12,135 nucleotides of DNA. Source: Opitutia bacterium UBA5964. Its GTDB lineage: Bacteria > Verrucomicrobiota > Verrucomicrobiia > Opitutales > Coraliomargaritaceae. The stretch's first letter is position 1; every line of letters starts with the position of its first letter. The notes under the pieces were generated by a model, which ran no database searches, was not told the origin of the DNA, and saw only the letters and a program-made list of their open reading frames with translations. The stretch covers positions 33,667 through 45,801 of the forward strand of contig DJBY01000144.1 in NCBI GenBank assembly GCA_002430605.1, read 5' to 3'. Made by a program: the position numbers and the translations under genes. Below are positions 6,620-12,135 of the stretch, one piece after another.

Positions 6620-6830
6620 TAATTGATGTGTAGATGAACGACTTGTATCGGAATTCGATCAGATAGCCTTTGCGAAAGTGGGAACAACTCCGTGCTGCTC
6701 CGAAAAATCACTTTATATCGTCAAAGATTTAGGTATTGATAACCATACAAGAATTCAGAGATTGCATGGAACAATCTGGCATTTCAACTCTTTTCGCTGC
6801 TTCGACCGAGCATTCCACAGCCGCGCGCGC
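6620..6830 (-). promoter_or_regulatory. infC leader and probable promoter region
   Basis: This 211-base gap, the largest within the minus-strand run between lpxA and the TIGR03790 gene, probably carries the infC promoter. On the minus strand a TATAAA box (6717 down to 6712) could be a -10 element, but no good -35 lies 16-18 bases upstream. A 6-bp hairpin (AGATTG at 6759-6764 with CAATCT at 6772-6777) lies between, without a T tract. No convincing terminator for the upstream Fe-S carrier gene is seen, so read-through into infC is possible. No small open frame or RNA gene is recognisable. Confidence 0.3.
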
Positions 6831-7208
6831 TTAGATACTAAAGCTCTCGCCACAGCTACAGCTCGACTTCGCATTCGGATTGCTGAATTTAAATCCGCCG
6901 CCGACCATTTTATCAGAAAAATCCAGATGCGTGCCGCGTAAATAGAGCGCACTCTTGGTATCGACTAACACTTGCGCGCCAGACGAACGCACTAGGATAT
7001 CTCCTCGCTTAGTGTCGTTCACAAACTTCATCTTGTAGCTCAACCCATTGCAGCCTCCACCGGTGATTTTGATGCGCAGATACTCGCCCTTCTGCTCACG
7101 CGCGACCAAAGACTGCAGCTTCACCCCAGCCGGCTCGGTCACCAAGACCAGCTTCTCATTACCTTCACGGACGCCCTCAGGGAGCATGTTTGTGGTATCA
7201 ACACTCAT
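6831..7208 (-). CDS. A-type iron-sulfur carrier protein (IscA/ErpA/HesB family)
   Basis: A-type carriers receive Fe-S clusters from a scaffold and pass them to apo-enzymes in the cytoplasm. The 125-residue protein has the three invariant cysteines of the family: C53 in GGGCNGLSY, and C117 and C119 in SCSCGESF at the C terminus. The segments VLVTEPAGVKLQSLVA (21-36), GEYLRIKITGGG (41-52), SALYLRGTHLDF (86-97) and FKFSNPNAKSSCSCG (106-120) fit the family fold. The N terminus is about 15 residues longer than the E. coli proteins. Which subtype (IscA, ErpA or SufA) it is cannot be decided without a tree. No isc or suf genes are nearby, so it probably acts as a general carrier. It follows pdxA by 61 bases. 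Confidence 0.94.
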   Translation of the reverse strand: MSVDTTNMLPEGVREGNEKLVLVTEPAGVKLQSLVAREQKGEYLRIKITGGGCNGLSYKMKFVNDTKRGDILVRSSGAQVLVDTKSALYLRGTHLDFSDKMVGGGFKFSNPNAKSSCSCGESFSI

Positions 7209-7240
7209 ATCTCTTAAATTACGCTAAAAACTAGCAACAG

Positions 7241-7262
7241 CCAACCAACAACCAACCAACAA
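7241..7262. repeat. 11-bp tandem duplication
   Basis: CCAACCAACAA occurs twice in direct succession (7241-7251 and 7252-7262) and is followed by CCC. It lies in the short gap between pdxA and the Fe-S carrier gene. On the minus strand it makes a GT-rich stretch, which would give an unstructured RNA spacer. It looks like a slippage product, and no function is evident. Confidence 0.7.
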
Positions 7263-7269
7263 CCCACAA

Positions 7270-8202
7270 TCAGCCCGCGGTCAACTGCCGAGCGACAGAA
7301 AGTGCCGCTGCAAAACTGCCACAGTTCGCCAATCCTTGCCCAGCAATATCAAAGGCGGTACCATGATCCGGACTCGTGCGTACATAGGGCAAGCCCAGTG
7401 TCACATTCACCGCCGCATCAAACTCCAAGGTCTTCACTGCGGCCAGCCCCTGATCGTGATAAGCCGCGACCACCACGTCAAAGTCCCCGCGACGCTGACG
7501 AAAAAACACCGTATCGCCTGGTAAACATGGTGACAGCCCGGGCATTTCAACGCGCAAACGATCCAACGTCGGATCGAGCACATCGCGCTCCTCGAGACCC
7601 AAAATGCCACCCTCGCCGGCATGCGGATTTAAGCCACACACACCGATCCGAGGCATTTCGATGCCAAAGGACTGTGCCAACCCATGCGCACGCCGCACTG
7701 CCAACTCTAGGCACTCCGCCGTCAACGCATCCGCCACCTCGCGCAATGGAATATGCCAAGTCGCCAATACCACCCGCAATTCATTGCCGACAAATCCCAT
7801 GCTCGGTTCGCCGCCCCAGGCCTCTGCAAAAAACTCCGTCTGCCCAGGCTGGCTAAAGCCGACCTGTTGTAGCCAATGCTTACTCACTGGCCCCGACACC
7901 ACACCACGAAAACGACCATCCATGCAGCCCTGCGCCGCAGCCCGCAACGCAGCTAATGCCACCTCGGCCGCCGCCCGCGAAGGTTGCCCCGGAACGACCT
8001 GAAAATCAACTGGCCCGACCGCCTCAAAGGCGCAACCGAGCTCCGCCGCCAAAGTCCCAGCCCAAGCAAATGGGCCGATTAAAATACAATCTTGGCCGCG
8101 CGCCGACTCACCGCGCAGCGCAGCAGCAATCACCTCAGGACCAATGCCCGCAGGATCACCACAAGTAATCGCCAACGGCAAAATCGACCTCAACTTATTC
8201 AT
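7270..8202 (-). CDS. pdxA: 4-hydroxythreonine-4-phosphate dehydrogenase (PdxA)
   Basis: PdxA oxidises 4-phosphohydroxy-L-threonine with NAD(P)+. The product decarboxylates to 3-amino-1-hydroxyacetone phosphate, a precursor of pyridoxine 5'-phosphate in the DXP-dependent vitamin B6 pathway. The 310-residue protein begins with TCGDPAGIGPEVI (13-25). The expected metal-binding histidines are present: H150 (TWHIPL), H194 (GLNPHAGEGG) and H249 (AYHDQG). The substrate-contacting K257, N266 and R275 also line up with the E. coli enzyme. One difference is that the TGHTEF motif reads PGQTEF, so Gln121 replaces the histidine (E. coli His136) reported to contact substrate. All other motifs are intact, so I keep the PdxA call. 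It starts 17 bases after lpxA ends, so they are probably co-transcribed. A GGATG stretch seven bases before the ATG is a weak ribosome-binding site. Confidence 0.94.
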   Translation of the reverse strand: MNKLRSILPLAITCGDPAGIGPEVIAAALRGESARGQDCILIGPFAWAGTLAAELGCAFEAVGPVDFQVVPGQPSRAAAEVALAALRAAAQGCMDGRFRGVVSGPVSKHWLQQVGFSQPGQTEFFAEAWGGEPSMGFVGNELRVVLATWHIPLREVADALTAECLELAVRRAHGLAQSFGIEMPRIGVCGLNPHAGEGGILGLEERDVLDPTLDRLRVEMPGLSPCLPGDTVFFRQRRGDFDVVVAAYHDQGLAAVKTLEFDAAVNVTLGLPYVRTSPDHGTAFDIAGQGLANCGSFAAALSVARQLTAG

Positions 8203-8219
8203 AATTCATCCGCTGCCCG

Positions 8220-9020
8220 CTATTTATTAATCGCCATATTCGACGACTGCACAAAGCCACGCTTGCCGTGCTCGAAAAACGCCAAGAAACGCGCACCTGT
8301 CGCAGTCACACCAAACTCATGCTCACGCACTGCCTCAGCCGCCTTCTTCTTCAAATTACCAGCGCCGAAGTAAACCGCACGGTAGCACTTTTTAAGATCC
8401 GCCAAATCCGGACGCTCAAAACCGCCACGTCGCAAGCCCACCATATTCAACCCATGCGCGGTATTACGCTCGGCCGCCATTACATACGGCGGCACATCCG
8501 CTGAGATCGAAGCATTTCCTCCAATCATCACATAGGTGCCGATACGACAAAATTGATGAATGCCCACACCACCGCCGATAAAGACATTCGCTCCGATCGT
8601 CACGTGCCCGCCCAACATCACATTATTGGCGATCACCACATCCTTACCGACCTCACAGTCGTGTGCGATATGTGCTTGAGCCATCAAGAAACAGCCATCG
8701 CCAAGCACCGTATCCGCACCCTCGCTCGAACCGCGATGAATCGTGCAGCCCTCGCGAATCACCACATTATTGCCAATCACCACGCCACTTTTCGTCGCGG
8801 GATCAAAGGTCAGCGACTGCGGATTACCACCGATCACCGCAAAGGAATCAACCGAGACGGCATCACCAAGCACCACACCACGACGCAGAATCGCATGAGC
8901 CGCGATTGAGCAATTCTCACCGAGCACGGCACCGTCCTCGATCACTGCATAAGGACCAATAATGGAACCTGCACCAATCACGGCAGTTTCAGAAACAATA
9001 GCAGTAGGATGAATCAACAT
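8220..9020 (-). CDS. lpxA: Acyl-ACP--UDP-N-acetylglucosamine O-acyltransferase (LpxA)
   Basis: LpxA performs the first step of lipid A synthesis, moving a 3-hydroxyacyl chain from acyl carrier protein to the 3-OH of UDP-GlcNAc. It implies a lipopolysaccharide outer membrane. The 266-residue protein is a left-handed beta-helix of hexapeptide repeats (about 4-185) followed by a helical C-terminal domain. The catalytic histidine is H120 in AHIAHDC. Also seen are GGNPQSLTFD (64-73, like the family's GEDPQDLKY) and GIHQFCRIG (153-161), followed by a DVPPYV turn at 175-180. I chose the ATG at 9020 because MLIHPTAIV matches family N termini. An in-frame ATG at 9032 would add four residues (MVTR). 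No lpxB, lpxD or fabZ is adjacent; pdxA follows instead. Confidence 0.94.
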   Translation of the reverse strand: MLIHPTAIVSETAVIGAGSIIGPYAVIEDGAVLGENCSIAAHAILRRGVVLGDAVSVDSFAVIGGNPQSLTFDPATKSGVVIGNNVVIREGCTIHRGSSEGADTVLGDGCFLMAQAHIAHDCEVGKDVVIANNVMLGGHVTIGANVFIGGGVGIHQFCRIGTYVMIGGNASISADVPPYVMAAERNTAHGLNMVGLRRGGFERPDLADLKKCYRAVYFGAGNLKKKAAEAVREHEFGVTATGARFLAFFEHGKRGFVQSSNMAINK

Positions 9021-9119
9021 GCGCGTAACCATTCCCGCCTTTTTAAATTACTCAAGCGAGTAAGTTGATCGTTGCGTGTTGTTTACTCAAAGATCTCCCG
9101 CCGCAGCCATCTCAACTCT

Positions 9120-9719
9120 CTAAAACAACCGCATCTGCGGTGCCTGCACCATATCGTAGACCTTCAGCACACGCACCAACTGTAGTAGTTCCGACTTGTG
9201 GTAGCTATGGTTCACCTGCACATGCCGCAGTAAATCTTCAAGGATCGTGCTAAACGCGAGCACCCCATCCACACCCGCTGCCTTGAATAGCTCTAGGCAT
9301 TCCTTGCGCTGTGGATCTGCCGTCGGCAAGCCCGGCAACACCAGGATCTTCCGATACGCCGCCACATCCTCAAGCATCCCCTCCTCCACTTCAAACAATA
9401 CATCCGTTTGGCTCAGCACGCCCTTCTTTAGAAACTCTAACAAACGAGCAGGACTTTTTAAAATCGCCGGCGTCACTCGGGTCTGTTGCCAGCTATGCAC
9501 CACCACAATTGCCTGTCGGATCGCAACCATGTCTGAAGAGAACAACTGAAAGTTCGGCTCTGGCGCATCCGCCGGTGCCGATGGATTATGGACCAACAAA
9601 TCCACCGTCTCCTCCGCAGCTTTTTTCCGCGAATGCACACTGTGCTTACGCAACTGACGTGCAAAAAACCCGTTCAATTCGAAATACTCGCGGACAATGT
9701 CTTGATCAAAACTCGCCAT
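9120..9719 (-). CDS. Conserved hypothetical protein, nuclease-like layout
   Basis: I recognise no named family. The 199-residue soluble protein has no signal peptide or membrane helix. Its order of elements resembles PD-(D/E)XK nuclease folds: an N-terminal helix (DQDIVREYFELNGFFARQLR, 5-24), a strand TVDLLVHNP (38-46) with D40 where the catalytic aspartate would lie, and a strand AIVVVHSWQQ (70-79). After these come a strand KILVLPGLP (124-132) and a helix-strand-helix CLELFKAAGVDGVLAFSTIL (141-160). The usual E-x-K would fall at V73-x-H75, so an active site would be degenerate. The end (HSYHKSELLQLVRVLKVYDM) looks like a family signature. I chose the ATG at 9719 because a TAAGGAT stretch lies about ten bases upstream; the frame also opens at a GTG at 9773. 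It precedes lpxA by about 100 bases. Confidence 0.72.
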   Translation of the reverse strand: MASFDQDIVREYFELNGFFARQLRKHSVHSRKKAAEETVDLLVHNPSAPADAPEPNFQLFSSDMVAIRQAIVVVHSWQQTRVTPAILKSPARLLEFLKKGVLSQTDVLFEVEEGMLEDVAAYRKILVLPGLPTADPQRKECLELFKAAGVDGVLAFSTILEDLLRHVQVNHSYHKSELLQLVRVLKVYDMVQAPQMRLF

Positions 9720-10054
9720 GTTATACAAATCCTTACTTAAAGATGCAGCACGCGTCAATGCCGAGAAACGCACTCTCCGCCATCGCTGTGATTATTTGTA
9801 GCGAGCGGGTTGACCCTGTGATTTTGCGATCGCACTCGTCGGCAGTAAGTAAACCAATTCAGATGATGTGCTGAAGGATTAATAGACGTTAATATAAACC
9901 TGAATCCATAGGCAGTTATCTCCTAATGAATTCCATTTGAACTAGCGAAGTTAGGCGACTAGATATACCCGAGCTTCCAACTCTTAATTTAATATAAAGA
10001 TTTGTATCCGCACCACGTCTTGATAAGTTAACTAGCAATAAGCACTGCTCTATT
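9720..10054. other. 335-base divergent intergenic region
   Basis: This region separates the minus-strand hypothetical gene from the plus-strand membrane gene and must carry promoters for both. On the plus strand TTGAAC (9937-9942) followed after 17 bases by TAGATA (9960-9965) is a weak candidate; further downstream is an AT-rich stretch (TTAATTTAATATAAAG, near 9985-10000). On the minus side TTGACG (9758 down to 9753) has no good -10 partner. No tRNA, stable hairpin or small gene is recognised. Confidence 0.35.
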
Positions 10055-10567
10055 ATGGAAGACGCTCTCAAAAATCTATTTTCGCAGCCAATCGTCATCG
10101 GCATCTGCATTGGTCTGGTCATCGCGCTACTGGTCTGGATACGCGCAGGGATCAAAGCACTCTCACAAAAATCCGATGCTGCCGCCCGCCGGGATAAACT
10201 GAAGGACGAAATCGCCAATCTGCAAAAGCACCTCCACACCCAGATGGAGATCAACACCAAAGGCAACGAGTCGCTCAAGCAAGCGCTAGCGACTCAGAAA
10301 GAGACGAACCAAAATCTCACTCAAGCGATCAGCGTATTAAAAGACAAGCCAGGTCGCGCTGAAATTCGCACCCTACACCTTTATAGCAAAGCACTCAGCA
10401 TCATGAACACCCGCGCGCCGGGATTTGGCTCGGCATGGGAAAGCGCACTGAAAGACGCCGAAGCCGAAGTGAAACAAGAAGAGTCCGGTATCATCGGCTG
10501 GATCAAAAAACCGTTTCTACCAAACAAATCGACCTCCGTCGAAGCGATCGAAGACTCGAAAAAGTAA
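10055..10567 (+). CDS. Small membrane-anchored coiled-coil protein, function unknown
   Basis: The only plus-strand gene in the window; I do not recognise a named family. The 170-residue protein has one membrane helix near the N terminus (PIVIGICIGLVIALLVW, 12-28) followed by a basic flank (RAGIKALSQKSDAAARRDK). A predicted coiled coil follows, rich in K/E/Q/L (about 44-95). A compact segment (AEIRTLHLYSKALSIMNTRA then PGFGSAWESALKDAEAEVK, 102-140) looks like the most conserved part. The C-terminal tail is polar and probably disordered. The positive residues after the helix suggest the bulk is cytoplasmic, so the protein could tether or scaffold something at the inner membrane. The ATG has no Shine-Dalgarno sequence. 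It is a single-gene unit, divergent from its left neighbour and convergent with the DUF2851 gene. Confidence 0.75.
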   Translation: MEDALKNLFSQPIVIGICIGLVIALLVWIRAGIKALSQKSDAAARRDKLKDEIANLQKHLHTQMEINTKGNESLKQALATQKETNQNLTQAISVLKDKPGRAEIRTLHLYSKALSIMNTRAPGFGSAWESALKDAEAEVKQEESGIIGWIKKPFLPNKSTSVEAIEDSKK

Positions 10568-10636
10568 ACGTAGCATCTGAGCTCTCTCAGGCGTGCTGAT
10601 CGCAACGCCGCATGCACGATTTATGATTCAACCTTT

Positions 10637-10664
10637 TGCAGATAAAGATACTGCACAATTTTTT
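10637..10664 (+). terminator. Weak candidate terminator for the membrane coiled-coil gene
   Basis: TGCAG (10637-10641) pairs with CTGCA (10651-10655) around a nine-base loop, and six T residues follow at 10659-10664. It lies 70 bases after the stop codon at 10567. The stem is only five base pairs and three bases separate it from the T tract, so it is a poor match to a standard intrinsic terminator, but it is the best candidate in this gap on that strand. Confidence 0.3.
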
Positions 10665-10680
10665 CAACAAGATCAAACTC

Positions 10681-10694
10681 GGCGCTTCAGCGCC
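10681..10694. repeat. GC-rich hairpin in convergent spacer
   Basis: GGCGCTTCAGCGCC is a perfect inverted repeat: five GC pairs around a TTCA loop, or six pairs with a two-base centre. Neither strand has an adjoining T tract. It is enclosed by ACAATTTT (10655-10662) and its reverse complement AAAATTGT (10715-10722), so a larger nested structure is possible. It may help end either convergent transcript. Confidence 0.45.
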
Positions 10695-10779
10695 AACAGT
10701 CGAGTCGCGCTTAGAAAATTGTTCCAACTGAATCACGCAGGGAAGATTTAGGATCTGGCCGTCCCTTCAGGCAACAGGC

Positions 10780-10793
10780 TCGCGCAAGCGCGA
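10780..10793. repeat. GC-rich hairpin just past the DUF2851 stop codon
   Basis: TCGCGCAAGCGCGA is a perfect inverted repeat with a CAAG loop, 14 bases beyond the end of the DUF2851 gene on the minus strand. No T tract follows, so it is not a standard intrinsic terminator. It may protect the mRNA 3' end or belong to a dispersed repeat. Confidence 0.45.
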
Positions 10794-10806
10794 ACACTAT
10801 CGGCGT

Positions 10807-12000
10807 TTAGCAGCATCCACCCCGCTCTAGGAACAGAGCCAAGGCACCTTGATTCCAGCCGTTACTTTGTGGATTCTGGCGATTAGTGACGCCTGCGTGT
10901 TTTAGAAAGCGACGTAAGGCATCGGGGCTATCACCGGGGGATAAATGCATCCAATAGTCGAAGCCGTCGAGTAAGCCTGCTGCCGTTGCCAGCGGTAGGA
11001 TAGCATCGACCACCATCGTATTTAAACGTGTGTCTGCTAGCACGCCACTGAAGATGGATTTCCCGAGGGTGGCGCGAAGCTGTGGTAGGCCTACGGTTTT
11101 ACGGAACGCTGCCGTATGCATCTCGGCATCGACGCGTGGAAAGGTCTTTAAGCACTCCGCCAAGCGATCAGGCCAGTGCGGTTGCTCCTGAACGATCTGA
11201 CAATATTGCGCCAAGCGACGGCGCGGATGATTCGCGGGCCGCAGGCCGTTGAGTTTCCATTGATCCGCGACTTCCGCAAACAGTGCATCGGCATTTACAT
11301 CAGTCGAGTACCACTGCGCCAGCGGATATTGCGCAGCCAGTCGCAGCATCGGCGCACGGTTACGTGCAAAGCCGAGCACCTCCAAGGCATAGCTATGACA
11401 CGCCGCCTCCCAGCCCTCCGCTTGCAAACGCTGCTGCGCATACTTTAACTTTTGCGACCAACGAGCTGCGGCGCATTTGCGTAAAATTCGCAGGCGCTCT
11501 TTAACGGGACGTTGAATAAACTGCGCAACCCAATCCAACTCATCCTGCTGCTCCAGTTCCAGCAGCGCCTCATCCATCGCATACGTTTCTAGGTCGCGAT
11601 TCAGTAGCGGCATTAAATACAACAGCTCTGGCACGTGCCCCCGCGAGGTTTGCACTGGGTTGGGATTTCGCCGCTCGGGATGTAAGACCACGTGCAGCAC
11701 CACGCGATCAAAATTGGCATCGCGCTCGTGTTGATGATTATGCCAATCCGATATATTAAAATGCACCTCCACGTCGCCGACGATTTCAACATCATCGATA
11801 ATCAGGCGCGCTTCTTTAAAATCCGGCCCTTCCTGTAAATTCCAACGCCCCGGATCTTTCACCACCAGCGACTTGCCCGAGTCGACTTCCATCGACGCAG
11901 TCGCAAAATCCTGCCGCAACCAAATCTTCTGCACCACCCGCTCGGTTAAAGTGAACGGCCCGTAGAGCCCCTGAATTTCTTCAACGTGATCAGTGTGCAT
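10807..12000 (-). CDS. DUF2851 family protein
   Basis: The function of this family is unknown. The 397-residue protein carries the DUF2851 hallmarks in its first third: the segment RWNLQEGPDFKEARL (52-66), GDVEVH (75-80), SDWHNHQHERD (84-94) and VVLHVVLHPERR (100-111). The conserved D60 and E78 next to strand-like segments suggest a PD-(D/E)XK-like nuclease core; this is my inference and the usual lysine is a histidine (E78-V-H80). The rest is helical, rich in W, L and R. No signal peptide or membrane helix is seen. The frame also opens two codons earlier at a TTG, but the ATG at 12000 is the better start; neither has a Shine-Dalgarno sequence on its own strand. It appears to be a single-gene unit, convergent with the coiled-coil gene, and ends in two cysteines. 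Confidence 0.88.
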   Translation of the reverse strand: MHTDHVEEIQGLYGPFTLTERVVQKIWLRQDFATASMEVDSGKSLVVKDPGRWNLQEGPDFKEARLIIDDVEIVGDVEVHFNISDWHNHQHERDANFDRVVLHVVLHPERRNPNPVQTSRGHVPELLYLMPLLNRDLETYAMDEALLELEQQDELDWVAQFIQRPVKERLRILRKCAAARWSQKLKYAQQRLQAEGWEAACHSYALEVLGFARNRAPMLRLAAQYPLAQWYSTDVNADALFAEVADQWKLNGLRPANHPRRRLAQYCQIVQEQPHWPDRLAECLKTFPRVDAEMHTAAFRKTVGLPQLRATLGKSIFSGVLADTRLNTMVVDAILPLATAAGLLDGFDYWMHLSPGDSPDALRRFLKHAGVTNRQNPQSNGWNQGALALFLERGGCC

Positions 12001-12109
12001 GCTCAAAGGAGATAGAATTTTTTGGTTAGGAATTTGCCAGCCAACGTAACCATTCTCACGTTTATAAGCAAAGTCTCAAAGCTTTTAATCCGCTCTTTTC
12101 TTGGCGCTC

Positions 12110-12135
12110 ATCTATTAAAAAATAGATCTCTATTT
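12110..12135. repeat. AT-rich inverted repeats at the right edge
   Basis: ATCTATT (12110-12116) and AATAGAT (12121-12127) form a 7-bp inverted repeat around AAAA. AAATAGA (12120-12126) can instead pair with TCTATTT (12129-12135). The mutually exclusive pairings and A/T runs could be part of a terminator or promoter, but the window ends here. Between 12001 and 12109 only a possible, weak minus-strand promoter for the DUF2851 gene is seen. Confidence 0.35.

Noticed and set aside
6617..6660. Possible rare start codon (AUU/AUC) for infC, as in E. coli.
   Set aside because: A plain ATG at 6619 gives a sensible N terminus and an in-frame TGA lies shortly upstream.
7302..8168. Several long plus-strand open frames opposite pdxA and lpxA, rich in P, R, H and T.
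   Set aside because: They mirror GC-biased codon positions of well-supported minus-strand genes; their composition is typical of antisense shadows.
9048..9063. Six-bp hairpin TTACTC-AAGC-GAGTAA upstream of lpxA.
   Set aside because: It is short, AT-rich and without a T tract on the relevant strand; not enough to call a terminator or operator.
1..12135. Mobile element, prophage, toxin-antitoxin, defence or CRISPR content.
   Set aside because: No integrase, transposase, phage, nuclease-methylase pair or repeat-spacer array is visible; the gene content is housekeeping and evenly composed.

Overview
The window looks like ordinary chromosomal DNA from a Gram-negative bacterium, most plausibly a marine Verrucomicrobiota of the Opitutae/Puniceicoccales type (Coraliomargarita/Lentimonas-like). 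This placement is inferred from a lipid A gene (lpxA), a TIGR03790-family protein, a DUF2851 protein, two hypothetical proteins of a kind I associate with this phylum, a cysC-cysD-cysN gene order, and the general absence of clear Shine-Dalgarno sequences. No transposase, phage gene, CRISPR array, tRNA or rRNA was seen. All but one of the eleven genes lie on the minus strand, and none shows a frameshift.

Layout, left to right. Bases 1-186 hold no convincing gene but contain two related hairpins in opposite orientation (a REP/BIME-like pair). A strong bidirectional terminator (187-233) then closes the minus-strand sulfate-activation operon cysC-cysD-cysN (3141 down to 248), which makes APS and PAPS from sulfate. 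Between that operon and the next lies a perfect 24-bp inverted repeat (3187-3239), which may hold the cysC promoter, the terminator of the upstream operon, or both. The second group is infC, an N-acetylmuramoyl-L-alanine amidase gene and a TIGR03790 gene (6619 down to 3288), with gaps of only 5 and 3 bases. A terminator-shaped hairpin sits inside the signal-peptide codons of the amidase, so infC and the envelope genes may be partly uncoupled at the transcript level. The third group is lpxA, pdxA and an A-type Fe-S carrier gene (9020 down to 6831), preceded by a conserved hypothetical with a nuclease-like layout (9719 down to 9120).

The right part has a 335-base divergent intergenic region, a small plus-strand gene for a membrane-anchored coiled-coil protein (10055-10567), a convergent spacer with several hairpins, and a minus-strand DUF2851 gene (12000 down to 10807).

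The genes are mostly housekeeping: sulfate activation, translation initiation, cell-wall hydrolysis, vitamin B6 synthesis, Fe-S cluster delivery and lipid A synthesis. I found no clear candidate for a wholly new multi-gene system. The most interesting signals are non-coding: the covarying hairpin pair, the large palindrome before cysC, and the terminator-like hairpin inside the amidase gene. The next most interesting are the poorly characterised proteins and the unusual infC neighbourhood.
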